DNA from: an uncultured Collinsella sp.
Lineage (GTDB): Bacteria; Actinomycetota; Coriobacteriia; Coriobacteriales; Coriobacteriaceae
Direction of reading: 5' to 3'
Length of the DNA stretch: 64,000 nt
Assembly (NCBI GenBank): GCA_900542905.1
Contig: UQPF01000006.1
Location: 62,001 to 126,000 of the forward strand
Shown: one piece after another, positions 52,129 to 60,364 of the stretch
How the letters are laid out: every line of letters starts with the position of its first letter
Numbering within the stretch: position 1 is the stretch's first letter
Notes under the pieces: generated by a model
Told to the model about the DNA's origin: nothing
The model's input: only the letters and a program-made list of their open reading frames with translations
Databases searched by the model: none
Position numbers and translations under genes: made by a program

Positions 52129-53092
52129 CGAAACCGAACCGCAGCAGGTCGAGGCGGAGGTCATCGAGGCCGAGGCCACCACGCTTGAGGTCACCTACAC
52201 CGAGGCCACCATCGCCTCGAACATGGACGCTCTCGAAGCCCACGTGAAGAAGGTGGTGGCCGAATACGACGGAGCCACCTACGACCTCACGAGCGCGCAG
52301 GCCGTCAAGGATGCCAAGCACGACCGCAGCTATCTCAACGGCATCAAGAAGGAGATCGAGGAGCGCCGCAAGGCCGTGAAGCGCGAGTACAGCAAGCCCC
52401 TCGAAGCCTTCGAGAGGCGCTGCAAGCAGATCACGGCCATCATCGACGAGTCAACCGACGCCATCAAGGCGCAGCTCGACGAGGCAGAGCAGATGCGCAA
52501 GGACGCGCTCTACTCACGCCTACAGCAGCACTACGAGGAGTTCGCGGGACTGCTCGCGCCGGTCGTCCCCTACGAGCGCCTGCACGAGGCCCAATGGCTC
52601 AACAAGACCTTCGGCGAGATCAAGGCGCAGCAGGCGCTTGAGGCCAGGGTCTCGGACGTGGCACGCGACTGGGAAACGCTCAAGGCCCAGCAGGAGGCCA
52701 TGCCGCACTACGCCGACGCGGAGCGCGAGTTCTTCCGCACGCTCGACCTCGGGGCCGCCTTGAACGCGGCGCGTTTGGCCGACGAGGAAGACCGGCGCAT
52801 CGCCGAGCTGAAGGCGGCCATGGCACCCGATCCCGAACCGGAACCGATGCCCGAGCCGGAGCCGATTGCGGCACCCGAGCCAGAGCCGATGCCCGCTCCG
52901 GCCCCCATGCCCGCACCCATGCCGGCACCGATGCCCGCGCCCGTCGCGGAGCCTTTGGAGGCGTGGACGGTCGAGGTGCCGAGCGCAACGCGCTCGCAGA
53001 TGCAGGCGCTCGCATCCCTGCTCAAGGCGCAGGGAATCACCGGAAGCATCCGCCGGGGCACTCCCGCCCAGGTGGCAGCGAGGATGGAGTAG
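52121..53092 (+). CDS. DUF1351 protein with Pro/Glu repeat linker
   Basis: A 323-residue protein. Residues 1-235 match DUF1351 (LEVTYTEATIASNMDALEAHVKKVVAEYDGATYDLTSAQAVKDAKHDRSYLNGIKKEIEERRKAVKREY), a coiled-coil-rich phage protein found next to single-strand annealing proteins. Residues 236-275 are a PEPEP then PMPAPAP linker. The end is a small domain (SATRSQMQALASLLKAQGITGSI). It is immediately upstream of the ERF recombinase and probably works with it. Confidence 0.85.
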   Translation: MANETEPQQVEAEVIEAEATTLEVTYTEATIASNMDALEAHVKKVVAEYDGATYDLTSAQAVKDAKHDRSYLNGIKKEIEERRKAVKREYSKPLEAFERRCKQITAIIDESTDAIKAQLDEAEQMRKDALYSRLQQHYEEFAGLLAPVVPYERLHEAQWLNKTFGEIKAQQALEARVSDVARDWETLKAQQEAMPHYADAEREFFRTLDLGAALNAARLADEEDRRIAELKAAMAPDPEPEPMPEPEPIAAPEPEPMPAPAPMPAPMPAPMPAPVAEPLEAWTVEVPSATRSQMQALASLLKAQGITGSIRRGTPAQVAARME

Positions 53093-53095
53093 ACG

Positions 53096-53665
53096 ATGGC
53101 AGAAGATAAGCACATGACGCTGGCCGAGGCCGTGGCCCAGGTTCAGCGATCCGTGGTGGTGCCCAAGGCACGCTACAACGCCCACGGCAACTTCTACTAC
53201 CGCTCGATGGAGGACATCGTTGCGGCGCTCAAGGAGCCGTGCAAGGCGGCGGGAATCGCCTTCACTCTCAACGACTCGATCGAGCAGATCGGCGAGCGCT
53301 ACTACGTCAAGGCCACGTGCCGCCTGTTCTTCGAGGACGGCCACGGCGACCCCATGGACGTGACGGCCTACGCCCGAGAGCCTTTGAGCCAGAAGGGCAT
53401 GAACGAGGCGCAGGTAACGGGTTCCGCATCAAGCTATGCCCGCAAGTACGCGCTCTGCGGAGCTTTCGACATCGACGGCACGAGTGACCCCGACACCCTC
53501 ATGGGTGACGGCAAGCCCGCCGAGAAGGAGCCGCCCGAGTTCGGCCAATTCATCGCCAAGTGCAAGAGCTGCGGCACCTCCTACCAGTTCGAGAGCCGCC
53601 AGCAGTACGAGCAGTTCAAGGCCAACCCCGGGTGCTGCCCGTCCCCCGCATGGCAGGTCGTGTAG
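53096..53665 (+). CDS. ERF-type single-strand annealing recombinase
   Basis: A 189-residue protein. ERF-family features: NFYYRSMEDIVAALKEPCKAAGIAFT and the motif VTGSASSYARKYALCGAFDIDGTSDPD. The C-terminus is an added zinc-binding segment (CKSCGTSYQF ... CCPSP). It pairs complementary single strands for recombination or circularisation of phage DNA. Confidence 0.88.
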   Translation: MAEDKHMTLAEAVAQVQRSVVVPKARYNAHGNFYYRSMEDIVAALKEPCKAAGIAFTLNDSIEQIGERYYVKATCRLFFEDGHGDPMDVTAYAREPLSQKGMNEAQVTGSASSYARKYALCGAFDIDGTSDPDTLMGDGKPAEKEPPEFGQFIAKCKSCGTSYQFESRQQYEQFKANPGCCPSPAWQVV

Positions 53666-53668
53666 GCC

Positions 53669-54016
53669 ATGCAAGACCTCTACGCCGAGCGCATGCAGCT
53701 CTTCGACAGGCTCATGGACGAGCTTCAGGCGCTGCGCAACAGCGGAAGCCAGTACGCCGAGAACGAGGCCGAGTACCGCAAGGCTCTGCGCATCGCGATC
53801 CTTGAGGAGCGATCCAAGGGAACGCCCGTGACGGTGATAAGCGACCTCTGCCGAGGACGTGAGGACATAGCCGAGCTGAAGCAGCGCAGGGACTGCTCCG
53901 AAGCGCTCTACAAGGCGAGCCAAGAGGCGATAAACGTGTACAAGCTCAAGATCCGGACCGTAGACGAGGACATAAAGCGAACCTGGTCGAACGGTACGGG
54001 CGAAGGGAGTTACTAA
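53669..54016 (+). CDS. Hypothetical phage protein (115 aa)
   Basis: A helical charged protein (MQDLYAERMQLFDRLMDELQALRNSGSQYAENEAEYRKALRIAILEERSKGTPVTVI) of a type frequently found between annealing protein and SSB genes. No recognised motif beyond a coiled coil. Confidence 0.7.
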   Translation: MQDLYAERMQLFDRLMDELQALRNSGSQYAENEAEYRKALRIAILEERSKGTPVTVISDLCRGREDIAELKQRRDCSEALYKASQEAINVYKLKIRTVDEDIKRTWSNGTGEGSY

Positions 54017-54583
54017 ATGTCGATCAACCGAGTGAACATCAGCGGCAACCTGACGCGCGACCCGGAGCTGCGTGCGACCCAGAGCGGTATGCAGGTGCTT
54101 GGCTTCGGCGTTGCGGTGAACGACCGCCGCAAGAACCCGAGCACGGGTCAGTGGGAGGATTACCCGAACTTCGTCGATTGCACCATGTTCGGCAACCGCG
54201 CCGAGAGCATGAGCCGCATCCTGCGCAAGGGCATGAAGGTGGCGATCGAGGGCAAGCTGCGCTATTCGAGCTGGGAGAAGGACGGCCAGCGCCGCTCCAA
54301 GATCGAGGTGATCGTGGACGAGATCGAGCTCATGTCTCAGAACCAACAGCAAGCGCCGCAGGGCTACCAGCAGCAGTACGCGCCGCAGCCCGCCCCGCAG
54401 GCGGCACCGCAGCAGTGGAACGCCCAGCAGGCATACCAGCAGGCCCCTGCGGCCCCGCAGGGCTACCAGCAGGCACCCGCACAGTACGCGCCGCAGCCCG
54501 CCCCGCAGGCGGCGCCGCAGCAAGCGCCCATGCCTCCGCAGCCCGTCCAGGAAAGCCTGTACGACGACGACATCCCGTTTTAG
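54017..54583 (+). CDS. ssb: Single-stranded DNA-binding protein
   Basis: A 188-residue SSB. OB fold: INRVNISGNLTRDPELRATQSGMQVLGFGVAVNDRR ... KGMKVAIEGKLRYSSWEKDGQRRSKIEVIVDEIEL. The linker is Gln/Pro-rich and built from two 36-residue units (a 32-base DNA segment repeats 108 bp apart). The acidic tip DDDIPF for partner binding is intact. Confidence 0.95.
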   Translation: MSINRVNISGNLTRDPELRATQSGMQVLGFGVAVNDRRKNPSTGQWEDYPNFVDCTMFGNRAESMSRILRKGMKVAIEGKLRYSSWEKDGQRRSKIEVIVDEIELMSQNQQQAPQGYQQQYAPQPAPQAAPQQWNAQQAYQQAPAAPQGYQQAPAQYAPQPAPQAAPQQAPMPPQPVQESLYDDDIPF

Positions 54584-54596
54584 GGGCGAGGACGGC

Positions 54597-55277
54597 ATGC
54601 AGGTACTGGACTCGCTCATAGACGGGCCGCTTAGGCTGCGCAACCGCAGGGAGGGCGACGAGCTTATAGGCATGATCGTCCGGTACCTGCGCACCGGTGA
54701 GCAGCCAGAGCCTCGGACGGACGCCCAAGAGGCCGTGCTGTTCGCCGTGCAGCCCGTCATGGAGACCTCGCGCAAGCGCATCGTGGCGGGAGGCTCCGGC
54801 GGCAAAGCGGCAAGCAACGATGCAAGCAAACCCGAAAGCAAACGGGCAAGCAAAACGGGAAGCAAACCGCCAAGCAAAAGCGGAAGCAAAACGCAGAGCA
54901 AAGCGGCAAGCAACGATGCAAGCAAACCCGAAAGCAAACGGGCAAGCGAAGAGGAAGAGGAAGAGGAAGAGGAAGAGGAAGAGGAGTTAGGAAAAGGGAT
55001 TAAGGAGAGAGGGAAAGCGGCGCGTTTCCGCGCCCCCTCTCCCGCCGAGGTCGCCGAATACGCCCAGCAGTTCGCTTCGGACAAGGGCCTCGACCTCACC
55101 GCCCTCGACTTCGACCCAGAGCGGTTCGTCGACTTCTACGCCCAGAAGGGCTGGATGGTCGGGCGATCGCACATGAAGGACTGGAAGGCCACGGTGCGCA
55201 ACTGGCTGCGCACCTCAAAGCCGAGAAACGGAAGCGTGAAGGAGGTACCGGACGATGGATTTTCGGCCTACGACTGA
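54597..55277 (+). CDS. Phage replication-associated protein with low-complexity linker
   Basis: A 226-residue protein. The N-terminal 60 residues (SLIDGPLRLRNRREGDELIGMIVRYLRTGEQPEPRTDAQEAVLFAVQPVMETSRKRI) match the DUF6291-type opening of replication initiators. A linker of Ser-Lys repeats and a run of twelve Glu follow. The C-terminal helical domain (APSPAEVAEYAQQFASDKGLDLTALDFDPERFVDFYAQKGWMVGRSHMKDWKATVRNWL) is of the DnaD-tail type. It overlaps the loader gene by 23 bases. Confidence 0.8.
   Translation: MQVLDSLIDGPLRLRNRREGDELIGMIVRYLRTGEQPEPRTDAQEAVLFAVQPVMETSRKRIVAGGSGGKAASNDASKPESKRASKTGSKPPSKSGSKTQSKAASNDASKPESKRASEEEEEEEEEEEEELGKGIKERGKAARFRAPSPAEVAEYAQQFASDKGLDLTALDFDPERFVDFYAQKGWMVGRSHMKDWKATVRNWLRTSKPRNGSVKEVPDDGFSAYD
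54802..54947 (+). repeat. 50-bp direct repeat inside the linker of the replication gene
   Basis: Positions 54802-54851 and 54898-54947 are identical and 96 bp apart. Both encode KAASNDASKPESKRAS. The DNA between is a related Ser-Lys repeat, so the linker length can change by recombination without a frameshift. Confidence 0.9.
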
Positions 55278-55968
55278 GTGCCCGCACTGCGGAGCGACCC
55301 TCAAGGCCCGCACCGCGCGGCTGGCCGGGCGGACGCTGTTCTGCGGCTACGAGCAGTGCGCCTGCCCGGGCGCCGAGGCCGAGCGCGAGAAGGAGCGCTT
55401 GGCCAAGGCCGAGGCCGCACGCGTGGCCATGCACGACAAGACCGTGCGCGACTGGAAGCAGGCGGGCGTGCCGGAGCGCTACGTGAGCCTCGACCACCCG
55501 TTGGCCGCCGAGATCGCCGACGGCATGAAAAGCGGCCAGTGGGTGTACCTCTGGGGCGACGTGGGAACGCGCAAGACCACGTGCGCCGCAGCCGTGGCCA
55601 AGCGCCTTACGGGAGGCAAGCGGTCGGTGCTCATGGCCCCGATGTACCGCATCCTCGACGAGATCCAGCGCAGCTTCCACGACGGAGGCGACCCGCTCAA
55701 GCGCTACGCCGAGGTGCGCTACCTGATCGTGGACGACCTGGGCAAGCGCAGGCCGACGGGTTTCGTTTTGGACAGCCTGTTCAGCCTGATCGACCAGCGC
55801 TACTCGGCGATGCTGCCCACGCTGGTGACCACGCAGTACAAGCCCAGCGACCTCGTGCGCAGGCTCGCCGAGCAGGGAGACCCCGACACCGCCAAGGCCA
55901 TCGTCTCGAGGCTCAGGGGCGGCGCGAGGGTCGTGCACTTCGACGGCCCAGATGGGAGGCTGCAATGA
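55255..55968 (+). CDS. DnaC-like replicative helicase loader
   Basis: A 237-residue AAA+ protein with an N-terminal zinc site (CPHCG ... CGYEQCAC). Walker B is YLIVDDLGKR, and the sensor TTQYKPSDL and the arginine finger region (SRLRGGARVV) follow the DnaC pattern. The P-loop reads GDVGTRKT: the glycine before lysine is replaced by arginine, which is unusual and could impair ATP binding. It sits beside the replication protein and before many small genes. Confidence 0.88.
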   Translation: MDFRPTTECPHCGATLKARTARLAGRTLFCGYEQCACPGAEAEREKERLAKAEAARVAMHDKTVRDWKQAGVPERYVSLDHPLAAEIADGMKSGQWVYLWGDVGTRKTTCAAAVAKRLTGGKRSVLMAPMYRILDEIQRSFHDGGDPLKRYAEVRYLIVDDLGKRRPTGFVLDSLFSLIDQRYSAMLPTLVTTQYKPSDLVRRLAEQGDPDTAKAIVSRLRGGARVVHFDGPDGRLQ

Positions 55969-56420
55969 TCCTCGATGCGGGCATTTTGCGCGGCTACCCC
56001 AAGGAACGCGCCGAGCTTTACGGCAAGCCGCACCTGGGGGCGCGCTACACCCACGGCAAGGCCTACGAGGCGCTATCGCAGCGCTGCTGCATCTGCGGCA
56101 GGCGCGCGGGCAGCGTGCACCACGTGGCGCACCGCTCCTGGGGCGAGACCTTCCGCCTGGTGACCCCGTGCGGCACCTGGGACTTGCGAAGCCCGCTGTT
56201 CTGCCTGTGCGGCAGCGGCACCACAGGGTGCCACGACAAGTTCCACGGCGGGGCGCGGTTCAAGGCCGAGTGGGTTTGGCGCTCGAAGGTCTACGAGGAG
56301 GCGTGGTGGACTGGCGAGCTGTTGCAGGTCTACGAGCCTCACAGTCCCGGCCTCTACGAATACGGATTTTTTTTTTTCAAGCAGAAGACGGCATACGAGA
56401 TGATACGTGAAGGGATGTAA
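55965..56420 (+). CDS. HNH-like zinc protein, C-terminus corrupted by adapter sequence
   Basis: Residues 1-134 are a real phage protein: CCICGRRAGSVHHVAHRSWG and CLCGSGTTGCHDKFHGG, the His/Cys pattern of HNH-type zinc nucleases. From 56367 on the frame reads YGFFFFKQKTAYEMIREGM, which is the translation of a poly-T run and the Illumina P7 adapter. The true end of the gene is therefore unknown. The protein should not be trusted beyond about residue 132. Confidence 0.8.
   Translation: MILDAGILRGYPKERAELYGKPHLGARYTHGKAYEALSQRCCICGRRAGSVHHVAHRSWGETFRLVTPCGTWDLRSPLFCLCGSGTTGCHDKFHGGARFKAEWVWRSKVYEEAWWTGELLQVYEPHSPGLYEYGFFFFKQKTAYEMIREGM
56367..56401 (+). other. Illumina P7 adapter with poly-T (sequencing artefact)
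   Basis: Eleven T (56367-56377), then an exact 24-base match to the Illumina P7 flow-cell adapter (begins CAAGCAGAAG, ends ACGAGAT, 56378-56401). Natural occurrence of this sequence is not credible. The assembly joined an adapter-bearing read here. Confidence 0.97.
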
Positions 56421-56423
56421 CCC

Positions 56424-56819
56424 ATGGAGATCAAGACATGCGAGCAGTACGTGCTCGACCAGCTCATGTGCACGGAGAACGAGGTCTACCAACTACGTGC
56501 CGAGAACGACGAGTTCAAGGCGCGTTGCGCCAAGCTCGAAGCCGAACTCAAGGCGCGCGACGAGCGCGAAACCTCGAAGGTCGAGCAGGCCGTTCGCAAT
56601 GAGGGCCGCGCCAAGCTCTACCGCGATGGCACCGGCTACCGAACCAGCGTCAGCAGCGGCGGCAGCCTTATCCCGTTCGAGGACTGGTGCATGGAGCACG
56701 TGGGGTACCTAAGCCAGCGCTGCGGAATGACCAAGGCCGAGTTCATCGCCTACTTCGAGCCGGAGTTCCGCGCCGAGTACGAAGAGCTGGCCGAAGAGTG
56801 GAAGGCGGAGCAGGAATGA
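56424..56819 (+). CDS. Hypothetical phage protein with coiled coil (131 aa)
   Basis: ATG 56424 follows GAAGGGATG. It contains a coiled coil (LRAENDEFKARCAKLEAELKARDERETSKVEQAV) and a C-terminal conserved-looking part (FEDWCMEHVGYLSQRCGMTKAEFIAYFEPEFRAEYEELAEEW). Because the adapter lies 23 bases upstream, its 5' end should be confirmed. It overlaps the next gene by four bases. Confidence 0.7.
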   Translation: MEIKTCEQYVLDQLMCTENEVYQLRAENDEFKARCAKLEAELKARDERETSKVEQAVRNEGRAKLYRDGTGYRTSVSSGGSLIPFEDWCMEHVGYLSQRCGMTKAEFIAYFEPEFRAEYEELAEEWKAEQE

Positions 56820-57028
56820 TCGGAATCTACGAGCGCTCGCTCTGCCAGAGCTACGCAAGCGCCTACCGCCATGGCATCCTGATCGCCAAGACCGACGACG
56901 AGGCGGAGGCGCTTTCGATCGTCGAGTCGCTTACTAGCGACAGCTACCAGTGCTTCGCGCTGCTGGAAGACGGGACAGTGCTTGACCTGCGAGGCAGGTT
57001 CCCCGGCTGCGTGGAGGTGGTCGAATGA
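56816..57028 (+). CDS. Hypothetical phage protein (70 aa)
   Basis: ATG 56816 overlaps by four bases. MIGIYERSLCQSYASAYRHGILIAKTDDEAEALSIVESL followed by a short beta segment. Unknown. Confidence 0.6.
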   Translation: MIGIYERSLCQSYASAYRHGILIAKTDDEAEALSIVESLTSDSYQCFALLEDGTVLDLRGRFPGCVEVVE

Positions 57029-57210
57029 GCGGGATCATTTGCAGCGAGTGCGGGCGCGACATCGACGCGCTGGGACAGGACAACATGAGCTTCACTAGCG
57101 AGCCGCTATGCGAGGACTGCTGGAACGAGGCGCAGAGGTTCATTCATAAACAACCGAAGGACAACGAGGTGAAAGCCGATGAAGATCAAGAACCCGATCA
57201 GGGAGATTAG
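57025..57210 (+). CDS. Small zinc-finger protein (61 aa)
   Basis: Two Cys pairs (CSECG, CEDC) spaced 20 residues apart form a zinc knuckle; the tail is acidic. Four-base overlap with the upstream gene. Confidence 0.65.
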   Translation: MSGIICSECGRDIDALGQDNMSFTSEPLCEDCWNEAQRFIHKQPKDNEVKADEDQEPDQGD

Positions 57211-57427
57211 GAAGGCCAAGGTGCCGCCGTGCACCCGATGCGTGCACTCGCGCTTCAAGGGCTTAAACTCCGTGACTATCCTATGCGTATGCGAGGCATA
57301 CCGCGACCACGTGGAGCGCACGAGCTGCGAGTGCTACGGCAGTTTCGCTGCAATAAACGTGCGCGGAACCAGGTGGTGCCGATTCGAGCAGAAACCGCCA
57401 AAGGCCGAGGACGGTGACGAGTCATGA
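57179..57427 (+). CDS. Cysteine-rich hypothetical protein (82 aa)
   Basis: Cysteines CTRC ... CVC ... CEC ... C suggest metal binding. It starts inside the end of the previous gene and overlaps the next by four bases. Confidence 0.6.
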   Translation: MKIKNPIREIRKAKVPPCTRCVHSRFKGLNSVTILCVCEAYRDHVERTSCECYGSFAAINVRGTRWCRFEQKPPKAEDGDES

Positions 57428-57744
57428 AGACCGTCGAGGCGCCGGAAGCGATCGAGCCGTGGCGCATCATCTGCGCGGCCCAAAGCGAGCCTGATTACAG
57501 CGAAGAGCGCTACATGCTGATCTATGCCGGCGATAGAAGCGACGACTATTACGGCAAAGGCTACATCTTGCTTGAGGGCTGGCACTGCTCCTGCTACGAC
57601 TGGCCCGAGGTTGATTGGGATGCCACCCATTACGAGGAAGACGAGCTGCTGAAGATCGCCGACATGCGAAAGCGCAACCCGTCTGACAACGCCGAGCGAC
57701 GCTTCTTCATGCTCGTCGAGCAGGCATTGGGGGCGCACCGATGA
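57424..57744 (+). CDS. Hypothetical phage protein (106 aa)
   Basis: An acidic, aromatic-rich product (YYGKGYILLEGWHCSCYDWPEVDWDATHYEEDELLKIADMRKR), chained by ATGA overlaps to its neighbours. Unknown. Confidence 0.65.
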   Translation: MKTVEAPEAIEPWRIICAAQSEPDYSEERYMLIYAGDRSDDYYGKGYILLEGWHCSCYDWPEVDWDATHYEEDELLKIADMRKRNPSDNAERRFFMLVEQALGAHR

Positions 57745-58034
57745 TTAGAACCGTATCAGCCGTCAATGAAGTCTACGAGTGCGACTACTGCGGCAGAAGT
57801 ATTCACGACAAGACGCGAGCCAGCGTTACCGCCTACTGCGGCGAGGATGTCTGGTTCGAATGGTGGGTGCATGGAGACTACTGCGAAGAGTGCTGCGAGG
57901 CGCTCATGAAAGCAATCACCAGCCGTTTCGGCATCCCCGAGCGTTATTCCGGAGTGTTTCGAGACAGCGAGGCTTGCATAAAAGCAGAAATCGACATGAT
58001 CGCGCTCCAAAACGGCGAGGTGATTCTCAAATGA
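57741..58034 (+). CDS. Zinc-binding hypothetical protein (97 aa)
   Basis: CDYCG and CEECC pairs bracket a beta segment. Four-base overlap with the methyltransferase gene downstream. Confidence 0.65.
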   Translation: MIRTVSAVNEVYECDYCGRSIHDKTRASVTAYCGEDVWFEWWVHGDYCEECCEALMKAITSRFGIPERYSGVFRDSEACIKAEIDMIALQNGEVILK

Positions 58035-59182
58035 AGTACGTCTCGCTTTTCAGTGGCATAGAGGCCGCGACCGTGGCGTGGGAGCCGCTTGGCTGGGAGC
58101 CTGTGTGCTTCGCCGAGTTCGACGAGTTCCCCAGCGCCGTGCTTGCCGAGCGGTACCCCGAGGTGCCGAACGTCGGTGACGTGACAAAGGTCAATTGGAA
58201 GAAATACCGCAACAAGGTGGATCTGGTGGTGGGCGGCAGCCCGTGCCAGTCATTCTCGATCGCGGGCAAACGGGAGGGGTTGCAAGGTGAGTCAGGACTC
58301 ATGTTCGAGTACATTCGAGCGGTACGTGAGATACGTCCTCGATGGTTTCTTTGGGAAAACGTCCCGGGAGCGCTCTCAAGCGAGAATGGGGAGGCTTTCC
58401 GACAGCTCCTGTCCGAAATGGACAAGCTCGGGTACGGTCTGGCGTGGCGCGTACTCGATGCGCAGTTCTTCGGAGTGGCCCAAAGACGCCGCCGTCTCTT
58501 TCTTGTCGGACATCTTGGAGCCTGCCCCCCCCGTCGGCGTACTCATTGAGCCGGAGAGCATGCGAGGGGATCTTGAATCGAGCGCGGAAAAGAGGGCGAG
58601 CCTTGCCGAAGGGGCTGGAAGAAGCCCTCGTAGCGCAGGCTTCAAGTACCACCAGGGAGCAGGCGCGGGAGGAGTAGGCGCGGAACCCGAGCAGCCCCCC
58701 ACGCTAACCGCAGACTGGCACAACCCCGCCGTCTACCCCATCGACGAGCCGATAACGATGGCCGACCTCAACGCGAACACGGCGATCGGATACGACATGG
58801 TGGGCACGCTCAAGGTGGGCGGCGACGCGCCGTCGGTGTGCCTGTGAGCGCCTGCACGCTGCTCGTCCGCTGCGGATGCGCGGGCGGCGGCAAGGGCGCT
58901 CTGGTGAGCGATGAAGTCTCGCTCACGCTTTCCACCAGCAACACGCAAACGCTTTTCAGCGAGGAAGGAGGCGACATGGTTGTGCGAAGGCTCACGCCGC
59001 GCGAGTGCGAGCGGCTGCAAGGCTTCCCCAGTGATTGGACGAAGATACCCTATCGCGGCAAGCCGGCCGACGAGTGCCCGGACGGGCCGCGCTACAAGGC
59101 GGTCGGCAACAGCATGGCCGTTCCCGTGATGCGATGGATCGGCGAGAGGATCGCCATGGCCGAGGCGGGTGAGATCGCATGA
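58031..59182 (+). pseudogene. C5 cytosine methyltransferase split over three frames
   Basis: A complete Dcm-type enzyme can be read across two frameshifts. Frame 1 (58031-58527) has motif I SLFSGIEAATVAW, motif IV GGSPCQSFS with the catalytic Cys, motif VI WENVPG and motif VIII QRRRRLFLVG. It shifts at an eight-C run (58525-58532), where one C fewer would restore the frame. Frame 2 continues LEPAPPVGVLIEPESMRGD to a TGA at 58845. Frame 3, back in the first frame (GTG overlap at 58844), has motif IX LTPRECERLQGFP and motif X GNSMAVPVMRW. It could be a phase-variable gene, decay, or a sequencing error. If intact it would protect phage DNA. Confidence 0.75.
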
Positions 59183-59373
59183 GCTGCGACCCGTATGAAT
59201 GGACGTGCGCGAGGTGCGGCAGAACGTACCTCAATCCGTTTTTCACGTGTTACCCGCGCGAGTTTTGGAAGGACAACAAGAAGCGCGTCGGCGAAGTCTG
59301 CGAAAAGTGCCGTGACGAGGTAGATGGCGACAACGTGCGCCGCAGAAACGCGAAGGGGTGTGACGCCTCATGA
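59179..59373 (+). CDS. Small zinc-finger protein (64 aa)
   Basis: CARCG and CEKC pairs 32 residues apart with a basic end. Overlaps both neighbours by four bases. Confidence 0.65.
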   Translation: MSCDPYEWTCARCGRTYLNPFFTCYPREFWKDNKKRVGEVCEKCRDEVDGDNVRRRNAKGCDAS

Positions 59374-59723
59374 GCTACGACATAAGGCTGTGCGACCCTG
59401 TGACGCACGAGGCGCTTGAGGTGGAATCGCCGCATCTCATGGCGGGCGGAACATATGCCCTGGGAGGCACGACCGAGCTTTGGCTGAACGTGACCTACAA
59501 CTACGGGAAGCACTACCGCTGCATGGGAGAGCGCGGAATCCGCGAGATCTACGGGAAGACCGGGGCCGAGTCGATCCCGATGTTACAGGCAGCGGCCTTG
59601 AGGCTCGGCGACGACGTTTCCGACGACTACTGGGAGGCCACCGAGGGCAACGCCAAGCGGGCGCTCTTGCAGCTGCTGGCGATGGCGAGGATGCGCCCCG
59701 ACGGCGTATGGGACGGTGATTGA
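59370..59723 (+). CDS. Hypothetical phage protein (117 aa)
   Basis: Starts MSYDIRLCDPVTHEALEVESPHLMAGGTYALGGTTELWLNVTYNYG and has conserved-looking GERGIREIYGKTGAESIPML. I recognise it as a frequent phage family of unknown function, usually among the late-early genes. Confidence 0.75.
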   Translation: MSYDIRLCDPVTHEALEVESPHLMAGGTYALGGTTELWLNVTYNYGKHYRCMGERGIREIYGKTGAESIPMLQAAALRLGDDVSDDYWEATEGNAKRALLQLLAMARMRPDGVWDGD

Positions 59724-60018
59724 TTTGAACATAGCAGGCTACGAGCCTCACAGCGGGTGGAACCTGCCGCCAGGCTGCTACGAGGGAGACCCGAACGCGC
59801 CGTGGAACCAGGAGGAGCCGGAGCCGTGCTACGAGTGCAGGTGGTTCAATCCCGCCGACGGAGACGACGGCGTGTGCGGCCTTGAGCTTGAGGCCGCGAT
59901 CGCCAACGAGGAGCTTGCGGGCGCGAGCATGGCGGACACGGCCAACAAGTCCGTTGACTGGGCGCTCGACCATCTGAGGGACGGGGGTGAGATCGCTTGC
60001 GAGCACTTCAAGCCCTAG
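59716..60018 (+). CDS. Hypothetical phage protein (100 aa)
   Basis: GTG 59716 (or TTG 59725). Contains ECRWFNPADGDDGVCGLELE and ends CEHFKP: a CxxC-like cysteine set suggests metal binding. Overlaps the previous gene by eight bases. Confidence 0.6.
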   Translation: MIDLNIAGYEPHSGWNLPPGCYEGDPNAPWNQEEPEPCYECRWFNPADGDDGVCGLELEAAIANEELAGASMADTANKSVDWALDHLRDGGEIACEHFKP

Positions 60019-60125
60019 CCGCGCTCGCCGTGGCGCTGCTGCTGGCGGTGCTGGCTCTTGAGTTCTACGCGGTCCGCATGCTGGCGGCTGGGCTGGTGGT
60101 TCTAGCCCTGATCGCCTGCGGGTAG
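59997..60125 (+). CDS. Tiny hydrophobic protein (42 aa), TTG start
   Basis: TTG 59997 after GGGGGTGAG opens a frame LRALQALAALAVALLLAVLALEFYAVRMLAAGLVVLALIACG, two membrane helices with a bent middle. It overlaps the end of the gene before. Start codon is a judgement; no ATG exists. Confidence 0.45.
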   Translation: MRALQALAALAVALLLAVLALEFYAVRMLAAGLVVLALIACG

Positions 60126-60136
60126 GAGGTGGCAGA

Positions 60137-60364
60137 TTGACCAACTGGGAGCGGTACTTCGGTTCGCCCGAGGCCGCCATGCGCATGGAGGTGCGCATGA
60201 TGCGCGACGGGCGGCGGTTCAAAATCTCGTTGAGCGAGTGCAACCCCTTCACCACGTGCGCGTTCTCGTCGCGCTGGGTGCGGGACTTCGCCTCGTGGGG
60301 CGAGTACCTGGACTGGCTCAAGGCCGAGTACGACGACGGGACCATCAGGTGGGAGGATGAATGA
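60137..60364 (+). CDS. Hypothetical phage protein (75 aa)
   Basis: TTG 60137 follows GGAGGTGG. MTNWERYFGSPEAAMRMEVRMMRDGRRFKISLSECNPFTTCAFSSRWVRDFASWGEYLDWLKAEYDDG. Conserved-looking; function unknown. Confidence 0.6.
   Translation: MTNWERYFGSPEAAMRMEVRMMRDGRRFKISLSECNPFTTCAFSSRWVRDFASWGEYLDWLKAEYDDGTIRWEDE

Noticed and set aside
54802..54947. Repeats in the prophage as a CRISPR or origin iteron array
   Set aside because: They are in-frame codon repeats of a Ser-Lys linker.
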